Below are positions 26,400-35,254 of a stretch of DNA of 64,000 nucleotides, piece by piece. Position numbers and translations under genes: made by a program. The stretch is taken from NCBI RefSeq assembly GCF_011764485.1, contig NZ_AP022848.1:834001-898000 (forward strand), written 5' to 3'. The DNA comes from Bosea sp. ANAM02. GTDB lineage: Bacteria > Pseudomonadota > Alphaproteobacteria > Rhizobiales > Beijerinckiaceae. The notes under the pieces are model-generated. The model saw nothing but the letters and a program-made list of their open reading frames with translations. It searched no databases and was not told the DNA's origin. The stretch's first letter is position 1. Each line of letters begins with the position of its first letter.

Positions 26400-26497
26400 G
26401 TCATCCCGGACAAGCAGCGAAGCTGCGCCGATCCGGGATCCATGCCGGAACCGTTCCGGCATGGATCCCGGGTCTTCCTTCGGTCGCCCGGGATGAC
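26400..26497. repeat. Palindromic intergenic repeat (GTCATCCCGG-ended)
   Basis: Outer arms GTCATCCCGG / CCGGGATGAC enclose an inner perfect palindrome, GATCCATGCCGGAACCG / CGGTTCCGGCATGGATC, near 26438-26468. It sits between proB and proA and could act as an attenuator or mRNA-stability element. Confidence 0.85.
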
Positions 26498-26527
26498 CGC
26501 GCGTTCTTCTGGAAAACCGATGGCACC

Positions 26528-27652
26528 CTAACCCAGCCCGAGCGCCATGTCGTCACGGTGGATCATCTCGGCGCGGCCGGGATGGCCCAGAACAGTCTCG
26601 ATATCGCGCGAAGCCTTGCCGAGGACCAGCGCTGCCTCGCCTGCGTCATAGGAGACGAGGCCGCGGCCAATAAGCTGGCCGTCGGGATCGCGGATGAGCA
26701 CGGCGTCGCCGCGCGCGAACTCGCCCTCGATCCGGGTGACGCCGACCGGCAGCAGGCTCGCGCCGCCGCGCAGGGCGCGGGCCGCGCCGGCATCGAGATG
26801 CAGCGTGCCGCGCGGCTCCAGCGAGCCGGCGATCCAGGTCTTGCGGGCGGTGGCCGGCGTCGAGGCCGTCAGGAACCAGGTGCAGCGCCCGCCACCAGCG
26901 ACGCTCGCGAGCGGGTTCTTGGCGCGGCCATCGGCGATCAGCATATGGGTGCCGCCGGCGGCCGCGATCTTGCCGGCCTCGATCTTGGTGCGCATGCCGC
27001 CGCGCGAGAGCTCGGAAGCGGCGCCGCCGGCCATGGCGTCGATCTCCGGTGTGATGCGTTCGACCACGGGAATATGGCGAGCACTCGGGTCCCTGGCGGG
27101 CGGGGCGGTGTAGAGCCCGTCGATATCGGAGAACAGCACCAGCAGATCGGCGCCGGCCATGGTCGCGACCCGGGCGGCGAGCCGGTCATTGTCGCCATAG
27201 CGAATTTCGGTGGTGGCGACGGTGTCGTTCTCGTTGATGACGGGGATGGCACGCAGGTCGAGCAGGCGGCCGAGCGTCGCGCGCGCGTTGAGATAGCGGC
27301 GGCGCTGCTCGGTATCGGCCAGCGTCAGCAGCACCTGCCCGGCGGTGAGGCCGTGGGCGCCCAAGGCCTCGGCCCAGTTGCGTGCGAGCGCGATCTGGCC
27401 GACGGCGGCAGCGGCCTGGCTTTCCTCCAGACGCAGGGGACCGGAGGGCAGGCCGAGCACGGTGCGCCCGAGCGCGATCGCACCGGAGGAGACGACGAGG
27501 ACATCGGCCCCGCGCTGGTGCAGCTCGGCCAGGTCCTCGGCCAGCGCCGCGAGCCAGGCATGGCGCAGGCGGCCGCGGCTGCGGTCGACCAGCAGGCTGG
27601 AGCCGACCTTGACGACGATGCGGCGGAAATCGGAGAGCTGGGGCGTCTTCAC
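26528..27652 (-). CDS. proB: Glutamate 5-kinase with PUA domain
   Basis: The enzyme phosphorylates glutamate at the start of proline synthesis and is usually feedback-inhibited by proline. The kinase domain (about 1-245) shows [35 protein letters not shown] and [12 protein letters not shown]; a C-terminal PUA domain follows (about 275-370, [24 protein letters not shown]). GTG at 27652 gives 374 residues, the usual length; another GTG at 27706 would add 18 residues without a better ribosome-binding site. In many relatives obgE precedes proB; here it does not. Confidence 0.93.
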   Translation of the reverse strand: MKTPQLSDFRRIVVKVGSSLLVDRSRGRLRHAWLAALAEDLAELHQRGADVLVVSSGAIALGRTVLGLPSGPLRLEESQAAAAVGQIALARNWAEALGAHGLTAGQVLLTLADTEQRRRYLNARATLGRLLDLRAIPVINENDTVATTEIRYGDNDRLAARVATMAGADLLVLFSDIDGLYTAPPARDPSARHIPVVERITPEIDAMAGGAASELSRGGMRTKIEAGKIAAAGGTHMLIADGRAKNPLASVAGGGRCTWFLTASTPATARKTWIAGSLEPRGTLHLDAGAARALRGGASLLPVGVTRIEGEFARGDAVLIRDPDGQLIGRGLVSYDAGEAALVLGKASRDIETVLGHPGRAEMIHRDDMALGLG

Positions 27653-27995
27653 GGGAGCACGGCGTTGTTGCGGCAGTCGCCCTGCCTGTTGGGGAAAATC
27701 CCGCACTTGTAAAGCATAGAGCGGCTTTCATGGTCGCCATGCGGGCACAAAGGGCTCTTTTCATTGACAGGACAGGCTCTGCCGCCCATATGCATGGTCC
27801 GGCCCGCCCGCTAGATCGGGTGCCGATCCTGCCATTCTCATGCGTTTTTGGCGTGCAGCATGCAGGATCTGCCGCCCGATAAGCGCTGGAAGCGGGGCTG
27901 CCGCGCGTCGATTTCGATACCAATCCGGCCGGATCTGGATTATCTCGCCCGCGCGGGCCGATGAACGCCCGTAACAACCCGAGAGAAGATCACCC
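27653..27995. promoter_or_regulatory. Divergent intergenic region, possible promoter
   Basis: No gene is evident in these 343 bases between proB and the DUF6481 gene. On the plus strand TTGACA at 27764-27769 is followed after 17 bases by CATATG at 27787-27792, a plausible sigma-70 promoter with a leader of about 200 bases to the DUF6481 start. The ribosome-binding sequence GAGAGAAG is at 27981-27988. Confidence 0.4.
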
Positions 27996-28370
27996 TTGAA
28001 GAACCCGAACGACCGCAGCTTCACCGACCGCCAGTCCAATTCCGCCAATGCCAAGAAGGCGCTGCTCGAGCGTTTCAAGGCCCGGCCGAAGGCCGACGAC
28101 CCGGTGATGGTGCAGCGACGCGAGGAGCGGGAAGCCATCGCCGCGGCGCGCGCCGAGCGCGAAGCCGAAAAGGCGAAGATCCGGGCCGAGAAGGAGCGTC
28201 TGGAAGCGATCGAGCGTGAGCGCATCGCCGAAGAGAAGCGCCAGGAAGAGATCGCCCGCGAAGCCGCCCGCAAGGCCGAGCAGGCCAAGCGTGACGCCGA
28301 GCGTCCGCGCAAGGTTCTGCTGGAAGCCGTGCAGTACATGCAGATGCGCACGGCCGGCAAGCGCCGCTGA
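27996..28370 (+). CDS. DUF6481 family protein
   Basis: The 124-residue cytosolic protein is highly charged. The N-terminal RSFTDRQSNSANAKKALLERFKARP segment is the family hallmark; residues about 40-105 form a long Arg/Lys/Glu/Ala-rich helix with heptad character. The start is TTG at 27996 with a good upstream ribosome-binding site, and a terminator follows. Proteins of this family have no established function to my knowledge; the sequence suggests a nucleic-acid- or ribosome-associated helix. Confidence 0.8.
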   Translation: MKNPNDRSFTDRQSNSANAKKALLERFKARPKADDPVMVQRREEREAIAAARAEREAEKAKIRAEKERLEAIERERIAEEKRQEEIAREAARKAEQAKRDAERPRKVLLEAVQYMQMRTAGKRR

Positions 28371-28405
28371 CGCCAGGAATTCCCGCATATCCTTGAATGC
28401 GATTT

Positions 28406-28428
28406 GGGGCGCCGCGAGCGCCCCTTTT
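28406..28428 (+). terminator. Rho-independent terminator after the DUF6481 gene
   Basis: A 7-bp stem GGGGCGC / GCGCCCC with a 5-base loop is followed by TTTT at 28425-28428, 36 bases after the stop codon. Confidence 0.75.
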
Positions 28429-28556
28429 CATATCCGCTTAACCGCGTTCGCAGCGCCTGCCCCGGCCGATGGCTGCTTTTCGGGCAAAAAACTCCTATCC
28501 GTCCCTCATCGGCCTATCGGCAAATCCGGATGCGCGGATTAATGTGCGCGCCGGGT

Positions 28557-28585
28557 TGAACCTTTTCCCCGCTCGCCGCGACAAC
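28557..28585 (+). promoter_or_regulatory. Candidate ECF-type promoter upstream of the sigma factor
   Basis: TGAACC at 28557-28562, a 16-base spacer and CGACAAC at 28579-28585 resemble the AAC-containing -35 of ECF promoters. The spacing and position, 37 bases before the sigma gene, would suit autoregulation. The motif is weak. Confidence 0.25.
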
Positions 28586-28621
28586 CGGATGCGAGCCGGG
28601 ATGCCTGGCCTTCGAGGGGCA

Positions 28622-29182
28622 ATGCATACGGAATCGGACGAGGATCTCGTCAAACGGATCGCCTCTGGTGACCGGCTCGCGATGAAGGTGCTGTTTTCGC
28701 GGCATCAGGTGCGGGTCTACCGTTTCGTGCTGCGGCTCGTCCGCGACGAGACGCTTGCCGAGGATGTGATCAGTGACGTGTTCATGGATCTGTGGCGACA
28801 GGCGGATCGTTTCGAGGCGCGCGCCTCGGTCTCGACCTGGCTGCTCGCCATCGCCCGGAACAAGGCCTGGTCGCTCATGCGCAAGCGCCGCGATGCCGAG
28901 CTGGACGAGGATTATGCCGAAAGCCTCGAGGACGATGCCGACGGTCCCGAGATCGTGCTGCAGAAGCAGGACAAGGGTCTCGCCATCCGCGCCTGCCTTG
29001 GAAGACTCTCGGCCGAGCATCGCGAGGTCATCGACCTCGTCTACTATCACGAGACTTCCGTGGAGGAGGTCGCGCGGATCGTCGGTATCCCCGAGAACAC
29101 CGTCAAGACCCGGCTCTTCCACGCCCGCAAGAAGCTGGGCGAGATGCTCAAGGCAGCCGGCATCGACCGCGGCTGGCCGTGA
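28622..29182 (+). CDS. ECF (sigma-70 family) RNA polymerase sigma factor
   Basis: The start at 28622 (MHTESDEDLVKRIASGD) follows GAGGGG and gives 186 residues. Region 2 is at about 10-75 (VLFSRHQVRVYRFVLRLVRDE, AEDVISDVFMDLWRQADRFE), with STWLLAIARNKAW following. Region 4 is at about 125-180 (LSAEHREVIDLVYYHETSVEEVARIVGIPENTVKTRLFHARKKL). It directs RNA polymerase to a stress or envelope regulon that cannot be specified. The gene for its probable anti-sigma factor is 111 bases downstream. Confidence 0.92.
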   Translation: MHTESDEDLVKRIASGDRLAMKVLFSRHQVRVYRFVLRLVRDETLAEDVISDVFMDLWRQADRFEARASVSTWLLAIARNKAWSLMRKRRDAELDEDYAESLEDDADGPEIVLQKQDKGLAIRACLGRLSAEHREVIDLVYYHETSVEEVARIVGIPENTVKTRLFHARKKLGEMLKAAGIDRGWP

Positions 29183-29204
29183 AATCGTAACGCTTTCTAG
29201 TATC

Positions 29205-29248
29205 GCATTTTCTTCACGCGAACCGGTATCCACTTCGCTTGAAAATGC
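29205..29248. repeat. Short intergenic hairpin repeat
   Basis: The ends GCATTTTC / GAAAATGC are perfect inverted arms; the centre reads ACGCGAACCGGTATCCACTT. From memory, near-identical sequences are dispersed in several Hyphomicrobiales genomes; that is recalled and not checked. It separates the sigma and anti-sigma genes. Confidence 0.55.
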
Positions 29249-29293
29249 TTCCGTTTTGATCAGGTGCGGCTCGGCCGCCCAGGGAGTGGCGTG

Positions 29294-29986
29294 ATGAACG
29301 ACAGCATCGCCAGCGATCCGAAGCGCCGCGAGCTCGAGGAGCTGCTGCCCTTCTACGCCAACGGCCGGATCTCGGATGCCGACAAGCGCCGCGTCGAAGC
29401 GGCTCTCGCCGGTGATGCCGAGCTTGCCGCCCGCCTCGATCTGATCCGCGACGACATGGCCGAGACCGTGTTGCTCAACGAGAGCCTCGGCGCTCCCTCC
29501 CATAACGCGCTCGACAAGTTGATGGCCGGAATCGAGGCCGAAGCCCGCCCGGTGCCTCTTCTAGCACGCGCCCAGGAGAACAGCCGCGGCTTTCTCGGCT
29601 GGCTCGGCGGGCTTCTGGTCGCCCAGCCGCCGCGCCGCCTCGCCTATGCCAGCGCTGCAGCCATCGCGCTCATCGCTCTGCAGGGCGTGGCGATCACCGG
29701 TCTTGCGCTGCGCGACGGCGGCCCGGGCTTCCAGACCGCTTCCGCGCCGGGCACCCGGCCGTCCGAAAGCTATGTGCTGCTGAGTTTCTCGCCGGAGGCA
29801 CGGGCCGGCGAGATCGCCTCCTTCTTCAAGCGCTTCGACGCGTCGGTGGTCGACGGGCCGCGCGCCAACGGCTTTTTCAAGGTCCGCGTCGGCGATGCCT
29901 CGCTCTCCTCCGCGCAGGTCGATGCGATCGCGACGCGGATGAAGGGCGAGAGCGCCATCGTCAGCTTCGTCGCGCCGGCGCCGTGA
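29294..29986 (+). CDS. Putative anti-sigma factor, single-pass membrane protein
   Basis: The start at 29294 (MNDSIASDPKRRELEELLPFY) has AGGGAG upstream and gives 230 residues. An N-terminal cytosolic domain of about 90 residues (LLPFYANGRISDADKRRVEAAL) has the helical pattern of zinc-less anti-sigma domains. A membrane span lies at about 118-137 (AYASAAAIALIALQGVAITGLAL) and the C-terminal part is periplasmic. Position directly after an ECF sigma gene is the main evidence for its role; there is no HxxxCxxC motif. Confidence 0.78.
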   Translation: MNDSIASDPKRRELEELLPFYANGRISDADKRRVEAALAGDAELAARLDLIRDDMAETVLLNESLGAPSHNALDKLMAGIEAEARPVPLLARAQENSRGFLGWLGGLLVAQPPRRLAYASAAAIALIALQGVAITGLALRDGGPGFQTASAPGTRPSESYVLLSFSPEARAGEIASFFKRFDASVVDGPRANGFFKVRVGDASLSSAQVDAIATRMKGESAIVSFVAPAP

Positions 29987-30047
29987 TCCGGCTGGCGCGG
30001 TTGCCGGGCTCCATGGCATGATATCGTCGTCGCAGGAGGGTCAGGTC

Positions 30048-31523
30048 ATGCTGCCGTCCCGGTTTGCCCGCCGGAAAGCTCCGGTCCGGCGCCTCGCTCG
30101 CGCCGGCCTTCTCGCCTGCGCGCTTGCGCTCGTTTCGGGACTAGCATTCGCGCAGTCCGGAACCGGCGACGGCAAACGCATCGCGCCGACTGCGAGCCCG
30201 CAACAGCCATCGGCCGGAGGCATCAACCGCTCGATGCGTGTGCCGCCGGGCTCCTGGCTGCAGCCGCGGACGCAGCGCAGCATCGTTCCTGCGCTCAACG
30301 AGAATCGTTTCGTGCCCGACGAGGTGCTGTTCGAGCTCGCGCCCAATGTCGAGGCGGAGACCGTGCTGCGCCGCTACGGTGCGACGTTGATCGCACGTCA
30401 GCGCTTCGATCTTGCCGGCGTCACGATCATCCGGGCGAAGCTCGAGGCGGGGCGCGATCTGCGCGCCGTTCTGACCGAGATGGGCGACGATACCAATATC
30501 GCCGGAGCGCAGCCGAACTTCCTGTTCGAATTGCAGCAGGATTCGTTGTCCGGTGTCGACGCGCCGGCAAGCGCGACGACCGCCTCTTCCGATGCGGGCA
30601 CCCCGGCCCCCACCCCAGGCCTGCGCCTCGCCGATCCTGCGACGGCGGCGCGCGGCAACGCCGCAGTACGGCGCGTCCTGCCGCCGCAATACGTGGTCGA
30701 CAAATTGCGACTGGGCGAGGCGCGCAAGCTCGCGTTGGGGCGGAACATCCGGGTCGGCCTGATCGATTCCGGCGTCGACATGGAGCATCCCGAGATCCGG
30801 GGCTCGGTCCTCGGCTATCTCGACGCGATCGACGGGCTGGCGACGCCGCATGCGCACGGCACCTCGATGGCAACGGCGATCGTCGCCCATGGCGAATTGC
30901 AGGGGATCGCGCCGGCGGCCCGCCTCATCGTCGCCCGCGCCTTCGGCGGCCCGCAGGCGACCTCGGCCAACGGCAAGTCGTTCCAGATCCTGACCGCGCT
31001 CGAATGGATCGTCCAGCAGCGCGCCAAGGTGGTCAATCTGAGCTTCGCCGGCCCGCAGGACCGCCTGCTGTCGAAGGCGCTGGCCGGCGCGAAGGAGCGC
31101 GGCGTGATAACGGTCGCCGCTGCCGGCAATGGCGGCGCCCGGTCCGCGCCGCTCTATCCGGGTGCCGATCCGAGCGTGATCGCGGTGACGGCGACCGATG
31201 CCGAGGACAAGGTCTTCGGCGACGCCAATCGCGGCTCCTATGTCGCGATCGCGGCACCGGGTGTCGACGTGCTGACGGCGGAACCGGGTGGGCGCTACGC
31301 CTTCACGTCGGGTACCTCGATCGCCGCCGCCCATGTCTCGGCGCTGGTCGCGCTCCTGCTCGAAAAGCAGCCGGAACTCGATACCGACAGCGCCCGCCGC
31401 GTGCTCGCCGAGAGCGCGACCGACCTGGGTTCGCGGGGGCGCGACCCGGTCTATGGTGCGGGCCGGATCGATCCGCCGAAGGCGCTCGCACGCGTGCTCC
31501 CGGTCGCCACAGCGCGCCCCTGA
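30048..31523 (+). CDS. Exported S8 (subtilisin-like) serine protease
   Basis: The start at 30048 (MLPSRFARRKAPVRRLA) follows GGAGGG; a signal peptide ends near AFAQSG. The prosegment is Ala/Pro-rich. The peptidase domain has Asp in RVGLIDSGVDMEHPE, His in HAHGTSMATAI, the oxyanion Asn region AAAGNGGA and the catalytic Ser in FTSGTSIAAAHVSA, so the triad is complete. It follows the sigma and anti-sigma genes on the same strand; periplasmic proteolysis controlling the anti-sigma factor, or a product of the regulon, are both possible but unproven. Confidence 0.9.
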   Translation: MLPSRFARRKAPVRRLARAGLLACALALVSGLAFAQSGTGDGKRIAPTASPQQPSAGGINRSMRVPPGSWLQPRTQRSIVPALNENRFVPDEVLFELAPNVEAETVLRRYGATLIARQRFDLAGVTIIRAKLEAGRDLRAVLTEMGDDTNIAGAQPNFLFELQQDSLSGVDAPASATTASSDAGTPAPTPGLRLADPATAARGNAAVRRVLPPQYVVDKLRLGEARKLALGRNIRVGLIDSGVDMEHPEIRGSVLGYLDAIDGLATPHAHGTSMATAIVAHGELQGIAPAARLIVARAFGGPQATSANGKSFQILTALEWIVQQRAKVVNLSFAGPQDRLLSKALAGAKERGVITVAAAGNGGARSAPLYPGADPSVIAVTATDAEDKVFGDANRGSYVAIAAPGVDVLTAEPGGRYAFTSGTSIAAAHVSALVALLLEKQPELDTDSARRVLAESATDLGSRGRDPVYGAGRIDPPKALARVLPVATARP

Positions 31524-31570
31524 GGCGCAAGCAGGCTTGACCTTCGTCCTCGCATCGGCCTGATGGCGCG

Positions 31571-32725
31571 ATGCCGCGCCCGAAACTTCTTTTCGTCGCC
31601 ACCGAGGACTGGTTCTTCGCCTCGCATTTCCTTCCGATGGCGCGGGCTGCGCGCGAGCTCGGCTTCGACGTCGCGGTGATCGCGCGCGAGCGCAACCACC
31701 GGCGCGTGATCGAGTCGACCGGCGCCCGGCTGATCGGGCTGGAGGCGGAGCGGCGCAGCCTCGATCCGCGGGCTCTGTTCAAGCAGATCGCGGCGCTGAA
31801 GCGCCTGATCGCGGCCGAGAAGCCGGACATCCTGCATTGCATCGCGCTGAAGCCGATCGCGCTCGCCGGGCTCGCCGGCAAGCTCGCGGGCGTGGAGCGG
31901 CGGGTCTACGCGCTGACCGGACTTGGTTTCCTCGGTGCCAAACAGGGGGTGCTAGCGGCGGCGGCGCGCTTCGCGGCGATCACCTGGCTGCGCGGCGCGA
32001 TCGACGGGCCGCAGGTGCGGTTCCTGTTCGAGAACCCAGACGATCCGGTGACGCTGGGGCTCGATCCGCAGGATGCGGGCAAGGTCGCGATCGTCGGCGG
32101 GGCCGGCGTCGACCCGCTGATCCTGATGCCCTCGCCGATGCCGCCGTCGCCGCCGCTCAGGGTCGCGCTGGTCGCCCGCATGCTCTGGTCCAAGGGCGTC
32201 GATCTCGCGGTCGAGGCGGTTCGGCTGGCGCGGGCCGAGGGCGCCAAGGTCACGCTCACCATCCATGGCGCGCCCGATCCGTCCAATCCCAAGGCGATCC
32301 CCGAGGCGACGCTGAAGGAATGGGCGGCGCGGCCGGGCATCTCCTGGGCCGGGCCGACGCGCGATATCGAGGGCGTCTGGAAGGCGCATCATCTCTGCAT
32401 CCTGCCCTCGCGCGGCGGCGAGGGCCTGCCGCGGACGATCCTGGAGGCGGCGTCCTGCGGCCGGGCGATCCTGACCACGGATGTGCCGGGTTGCCGCAGC
32501 TTCGTCCGCGACGGGCAGGACGGCATGGTCGTACCGGCCGACGATGCCGCGGCGCTCGCCCGGGCGCTCGTCGCCCTCGCCGGCGCTCCGCGCCTCGCCG
32601 AGCGCATGGGCGAGAATGCCCGCACCCGCCTGCTCGACGGGCATACCGAGCGCGACGTGATGAACGGCGTGAAAGCGCTCTATCTCAGCCTGCTCGGCCG
32701 CACCGAGCCGGGGACCGCCGCATGA
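31571..32725 (+). CDS. Glycosyltransferase family 4-like
   Basis: The 384-residue GT-B glycosyltransferase has an N-terminal acceptor domain (KLLFVATEDWFFASHFLPMA, ILHCIALKPIALAG) and a C-terminal donor domain with RVALVARMLWSKGVDLAVEA, CILPSRGGEGLPRTILEAASCGRAI and the EX7E element. The LHCIALKP and TGLGFLG pattern resembles transferases acting on undecaprenyl-linked or capsular precursors. It probably acts at the cytosolic face of the membrane. Its TGA overlaps the ATG of the methyltransferase gene. Confidence 0.85.
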   Translation: MPRPKLLFVATEDWFFASHFLPMARAARELGFDVAVIARERNHRRVIESTGARLIGLEAERRSLDPRALFKQIAALKRLIAAEKPDILHCIALKPIALAGLAGKLAGVERRVYALTGLGFLGAKQGVLAAAARFAAITWLRGAIDGPQVRFLFENPDDPVTLGLDPQDAGKVAIVGGAGVDPLILMPSPMPPSPPLRVALVARMLWSKGVDLAVEAVRLARAEGAKVTLTIHGAPDPSNPKAIPEATLKEWAARPGISWAGPTRDIEGVWKAHHLCILPSRGGEGLPRTILEAASCGRAILTTDVPGCRSFVRDGQDGMVVPADDAAALARALVALAGAPRLAERMGENARTRLLDGHTERDVMNGVKALYLSLLGRTEPGTAA

Positions 32726-33381
32726 GCGGCGAGGCCGCGCTCGACCGCGAAGCCTTCATCCGCGCCCATACGAGGCTGCTGCCGGTGCCGTATGCGCCGG
32801 AGATCGCGCTGCATGTTGCCGAGGAGGCGACGGAGCTCTGGCAGAAGACCGAGGATGAGCTTGCCGTGATCGGCCTGCCGCCGCCGTTCTGGGCTTTCGC
32901 CTGGGCCGGCGGACAGGCGCTGGCGCGCTATCTGCTCGATCATGCGCAGATCGTGGCCGGGCGGCGGGTGCTGGATTTCGCCTCGGGCTCTGGGCTCGTC
33001 GCCATCGCGGCGGCGAAGATCGGCGCCGGGCCGGTCGAGGCCTGCGATATCGACGCCTTCGCGGCGGCGGCGATCGGCATCAACGCGGCAGCGAACGGCG
33101 TTACCGTGGTGCCGCGCTGCGAGGACCTGATTGGCCGCGACGAGGGTTGGGACGTCATCTGCGCCGGCGATGTCTGCTATGAGCGCGATATGGCCGGGCG
33201 CGTCATCGACTGGCTGTCAGGGCTGTCGGCGCGTGGCGCGACGGTGCTGATCGGCGATCCCGGCCGCAGCTACCTGCCGCGCGGCAAGCTCGAGGCGGTC
33301 GCGACCTATGAGGTGCCGGTGACGCGCGCGCTGGAGGATGCCGAGATCAAGCGCAGCTCGGTCTGGCGACTCGCCGGGTAG
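32722..33381 (+). CDS. SAM-dependent methyltransferase, protein-methyltransferase type
   Basis: The 219-residue class I methyltransferase resembles the ribosomal protein L11 / ETF-beta lysine methyltransferase group: PPPFWAFAWAGGQALARYLLD near the N-terminus, then motif I RRVLDFASGSGLVAIAAA (about 75-92), the acidic VEACDIDAFA, and DVICAGDVCYERDM. The target protein is unknown. The ATG at 32722 overlaps the glycosyltransferase stop (ATGA). Confidence 0.85.
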   Translation: MSGEAALDREAFIRAHTRLLPVPYAPEIALHVAEEATELWQKTEDELAVIGLPPPFWAFAWAGGQALARYLLDHAQIVAGRRVLDFASGSGLVAIAAAKIGAGPVEACDIDAFAAAAIGINAAANGVTVVPRCEDLIGRDEGWDVICAGDVCYERDMAGRVIDWLSGLSARGATVLIGDPGRSYLPRGKLEAVATYEVPVTRALEDAEIKRSSVWRLAG

Positions 33382-33400
33382 GCGCGTGAGCCGAGGACTG

Positions 33401-33536
33401 CCCCCTCTCCCCTCGCGGGAGAGGGTGGGGGTGAGGGGTCTCGCGAGGCTGATCGTCAGTCGGCCGCCAATTTTCTTAGACCTGCGCGACCCCTCATCCG
33501 GCCCTTCGGGCCACCTTCTCCCGCAAGGGGAGAAGG
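33401..33536. repeat. Long palindromic repeat (CCTCTCCC...GGGAGAAGG type)
   Basis: The ends CCCTCTCCCCTCGCGGGAGAGGG and ACCTTCTCCCGCAAGGGGAGAAGG are each local hairpins, with CCCCTCA / TGAGGGG and GCGCGACCCCTCA in between. The related element at 55097-55246 shares CTTCTCCC, GCAAGGGGAGA and GACCCCTCA blocks in inverted orientation. It lies between the methyltransferase and chemoreceptor genes. Confidence 0.85.
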
Positions 33537-33542
33537 AAAGGC

Positions 33543-35060
33543 TCAGGCCGCGCGCCGCCTGGTCGCGCCGGCGCTGCCGAGCGCGCCGCCCTGCTCGGTC
33601 CGGAAGGCCGCGACCAGCCGGTTGAGCTGGCCGATCTGGTCGAGCAGGACGCGTGCCGAGGCGGCGCTCTCCTCGGCCAGCGCGGCGTTCTGCTGGGTGA
33701 TCTCGTCCATATGGCTGACGGTCTGGCTCATTTCGTCGATGCCGTTGGCCTGCTCGCTGGAGGCAGAGGCGATCTCTTCGACCGTGCTGGAGACCTTGGC
33801 CGAGGCGGCGACGATGCGGTCGAGCGTCTCGCCGGCCTGGCGGACGAGCTTGACGCCTTCGGCGACCTCCGCGTCCGAGGACGAGATCAGGCCGGTGATG
33901 TCCTTGGCGGCGCCGGCCGAACGCTGGGCCAGCGCCCGGACCTCGGCGGCGACGACGGCGAAGCCGCGCCCGGCATCGCCGGCCCGCGCCGCCTCGACGG
34001 CGGCGTTGAGCGCCAGCAGGTTGGTCTGGAAGGCGATGCCGTCGATCACGTCGGTGATCTCCGAGATGCGCTTCGAGCCGCCCTCGATCCGCGCCATCGC
34101 CTCGACGGCTTCGCGGACGATATCGCCGCCGGTGCGCGCGACATTGCGGGCTTCGTCGGCCAGCGTGACGGATTCGCGCGAGGCCTGGGTCGAGGTCTTG
34201 ACGGAGGCCGCAAGCTGCTCGGTCGTCGCCGCGCTCTCCTCCAGCGCGGAGGCCTGCTGCTCGGTGCGCATCGAGAGATCCTGCGCGCCGGTGCTGATCT
34301 CCTGCGAAGAGGAGGCGATCGCGGCCGAGGTCGCCTTGATCGTGCCGACCATCTCCTGGAGGCGTGCCATCGCGCCGTTGAAATGGTCGCGGATCTCGGA
34401 ATATTCGGCCGGAATCTCGGCGCTCATGCGGTAGGTCAGGTCGCCCTCGGCGAGTGCCGCCATGCTCTCGCTGACGCAGGCGATGGCCTGCTCGCGCTCG
34501 GACGCCTTGGCCTGTTCGAGGGCGCGGGCCTCGGCCTCGACCTTCAATCGCGCGTCCTCGGAGGCTTCCAGATAGACCGTGATCGCATAGTCCATGTCGA
34601 GCATCGCCGCCTTGACGATGGCTGCGACCTCGGCGGAGCGCTCGGCGCAGCCGGGCATGCGCTTGCCCAGCGCGTTCTTCGGCCAGCGCGCCTCCAGCAC
34701 GCCGGCGAGCAGCTTCTCGATGATCAGCGCATAGCCGCCGATATACCAGCGCGGCTCCAGGCCGATGCGGGCATGGACCTTGCCCACCTGGGTGACGGCA
34801 CCGATGTAGTGCTCGTCGAATCGGCCGGTGGCGATGCCGCCCCAGTGCCTGGCCTGGCGCTGCTTGGCGCCCTCGATATGCTGCTCATTGCTGAAGAACG
34901 CCTTCGTCTCCGGGAAGGCGCGCAACTGCGCGTAGAAAGCGTCGAGCGCGCCCGGAACGGACGCGCCCAAGGCGTCGCCGACATCGCGGATGCGTCCTTG
35001 CGCCTCCGGGCCGAGCTGCATGAAGGCGAGCCGTTTGGCGAGATGATCCAGTGCCGACAT
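33543..35060 (-). CDS. Soluble globin-coupled methyl-accepting chemotaxis protein
   Basis: The start at 35060 (MSALDHLAKRLAFMQ) follows GGGGACCTCCT. The N-terminal protoglobin-like domain (about 1-160) contains KVHARIGLEPRWYIGGY, whose His is the likely haem ligand; a helical linker with EGDLTYRM (HAMP-like) follows, and then the MCP signalling domain with the hairpin tip ITDVIDGIAFQTNLLALNAAVEAARAG. There is no membrane segment, so it is a cytosolic receptor. Haem-based oxygen sensing for aerotaxis, as in HemAT, is the likely job. An FNR-type box lies 86 bases upstream of the start. Confidence 0.9.
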   Translation of the reverse strand: MSALDHLAKRLAFMQLGPEAQGRIRDVGDALGASVPGALDAFYAQLRAFPETKAFFSNEQHIEGAKQRQARHWGGIATGRFDEHYIGAVTQVGKVHARIGLEPRWYIGGYALIIEKLLAGVLEARWPKNALGKRMPGCAERSAEVAAIVKAAMLDMDYAITVYLEASEDARLKVEAEARALEQAKASEREQAIACVSESMAALAEGDLTYRMSAEIPAEYSEIRDHFNGAMARLQEMVGTIKATSAAIASSSQEISTGAQDLSMRTEQQASALEESAATTEQLAASVKTSTQASRESVTLADEARNVARTGGDIVREAVEAMARIEGGSKRISEITDVIDGIAFQTNLLALNAAVEAARAGDAGRGFAVVAAEVRALAQRSAGAAKDITGLISSSDAEVAEGVKLVRQAGETLDRIVAASAKVSSTVEEIASASSEQANGIDEMSQTVSHMDEITQQNAALAEESAASARVLLDQIGQLNRLVAAFRTEQGGALGSAGATRRRAA

Positions 35061-35145
35061 AGGAGGTCCCCAGCCTCGGGCGGAAACCGTTCCCGCCGGA
35101 GATCGACCATGGCCCAGCAAGGTTAACAACCTATGAGAGTGTGTC

Positions 35146-35159
35146 TTGATCTGGGTCAA
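35146..35159 (-). promoter_or_regulatory. FNR/FixK-type binding site upstream of the globin-coupled receptor
   Basis: TTGATCTGGGTCAA matches the FNR-family consensus TTGAT-N4-ATCAA with one mismatch in the second half. It is the only such site I noticed near this gene. Position 86 bases upstream of the start would allow regulation by oxygen-responsive FNR/FixK proteins. Confidence 0.6.
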
Positions 35160-35254
35160 TTTCTACAATGGTGATGTGTGTTATCCTTGGAGGCGGTTAC
35201 CCATGAATGATCTTTTTAGCTAAAATAAAGTAATTACAAAGAGGTAGGTCGCCT

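Noticed and set aside
27761..28360. Minus-strand frame opposite the DUF6481 gene
   Set aside because: It is the antisense of a charged helical protein, rich in Ser/Ala/Arg, without a credible start.
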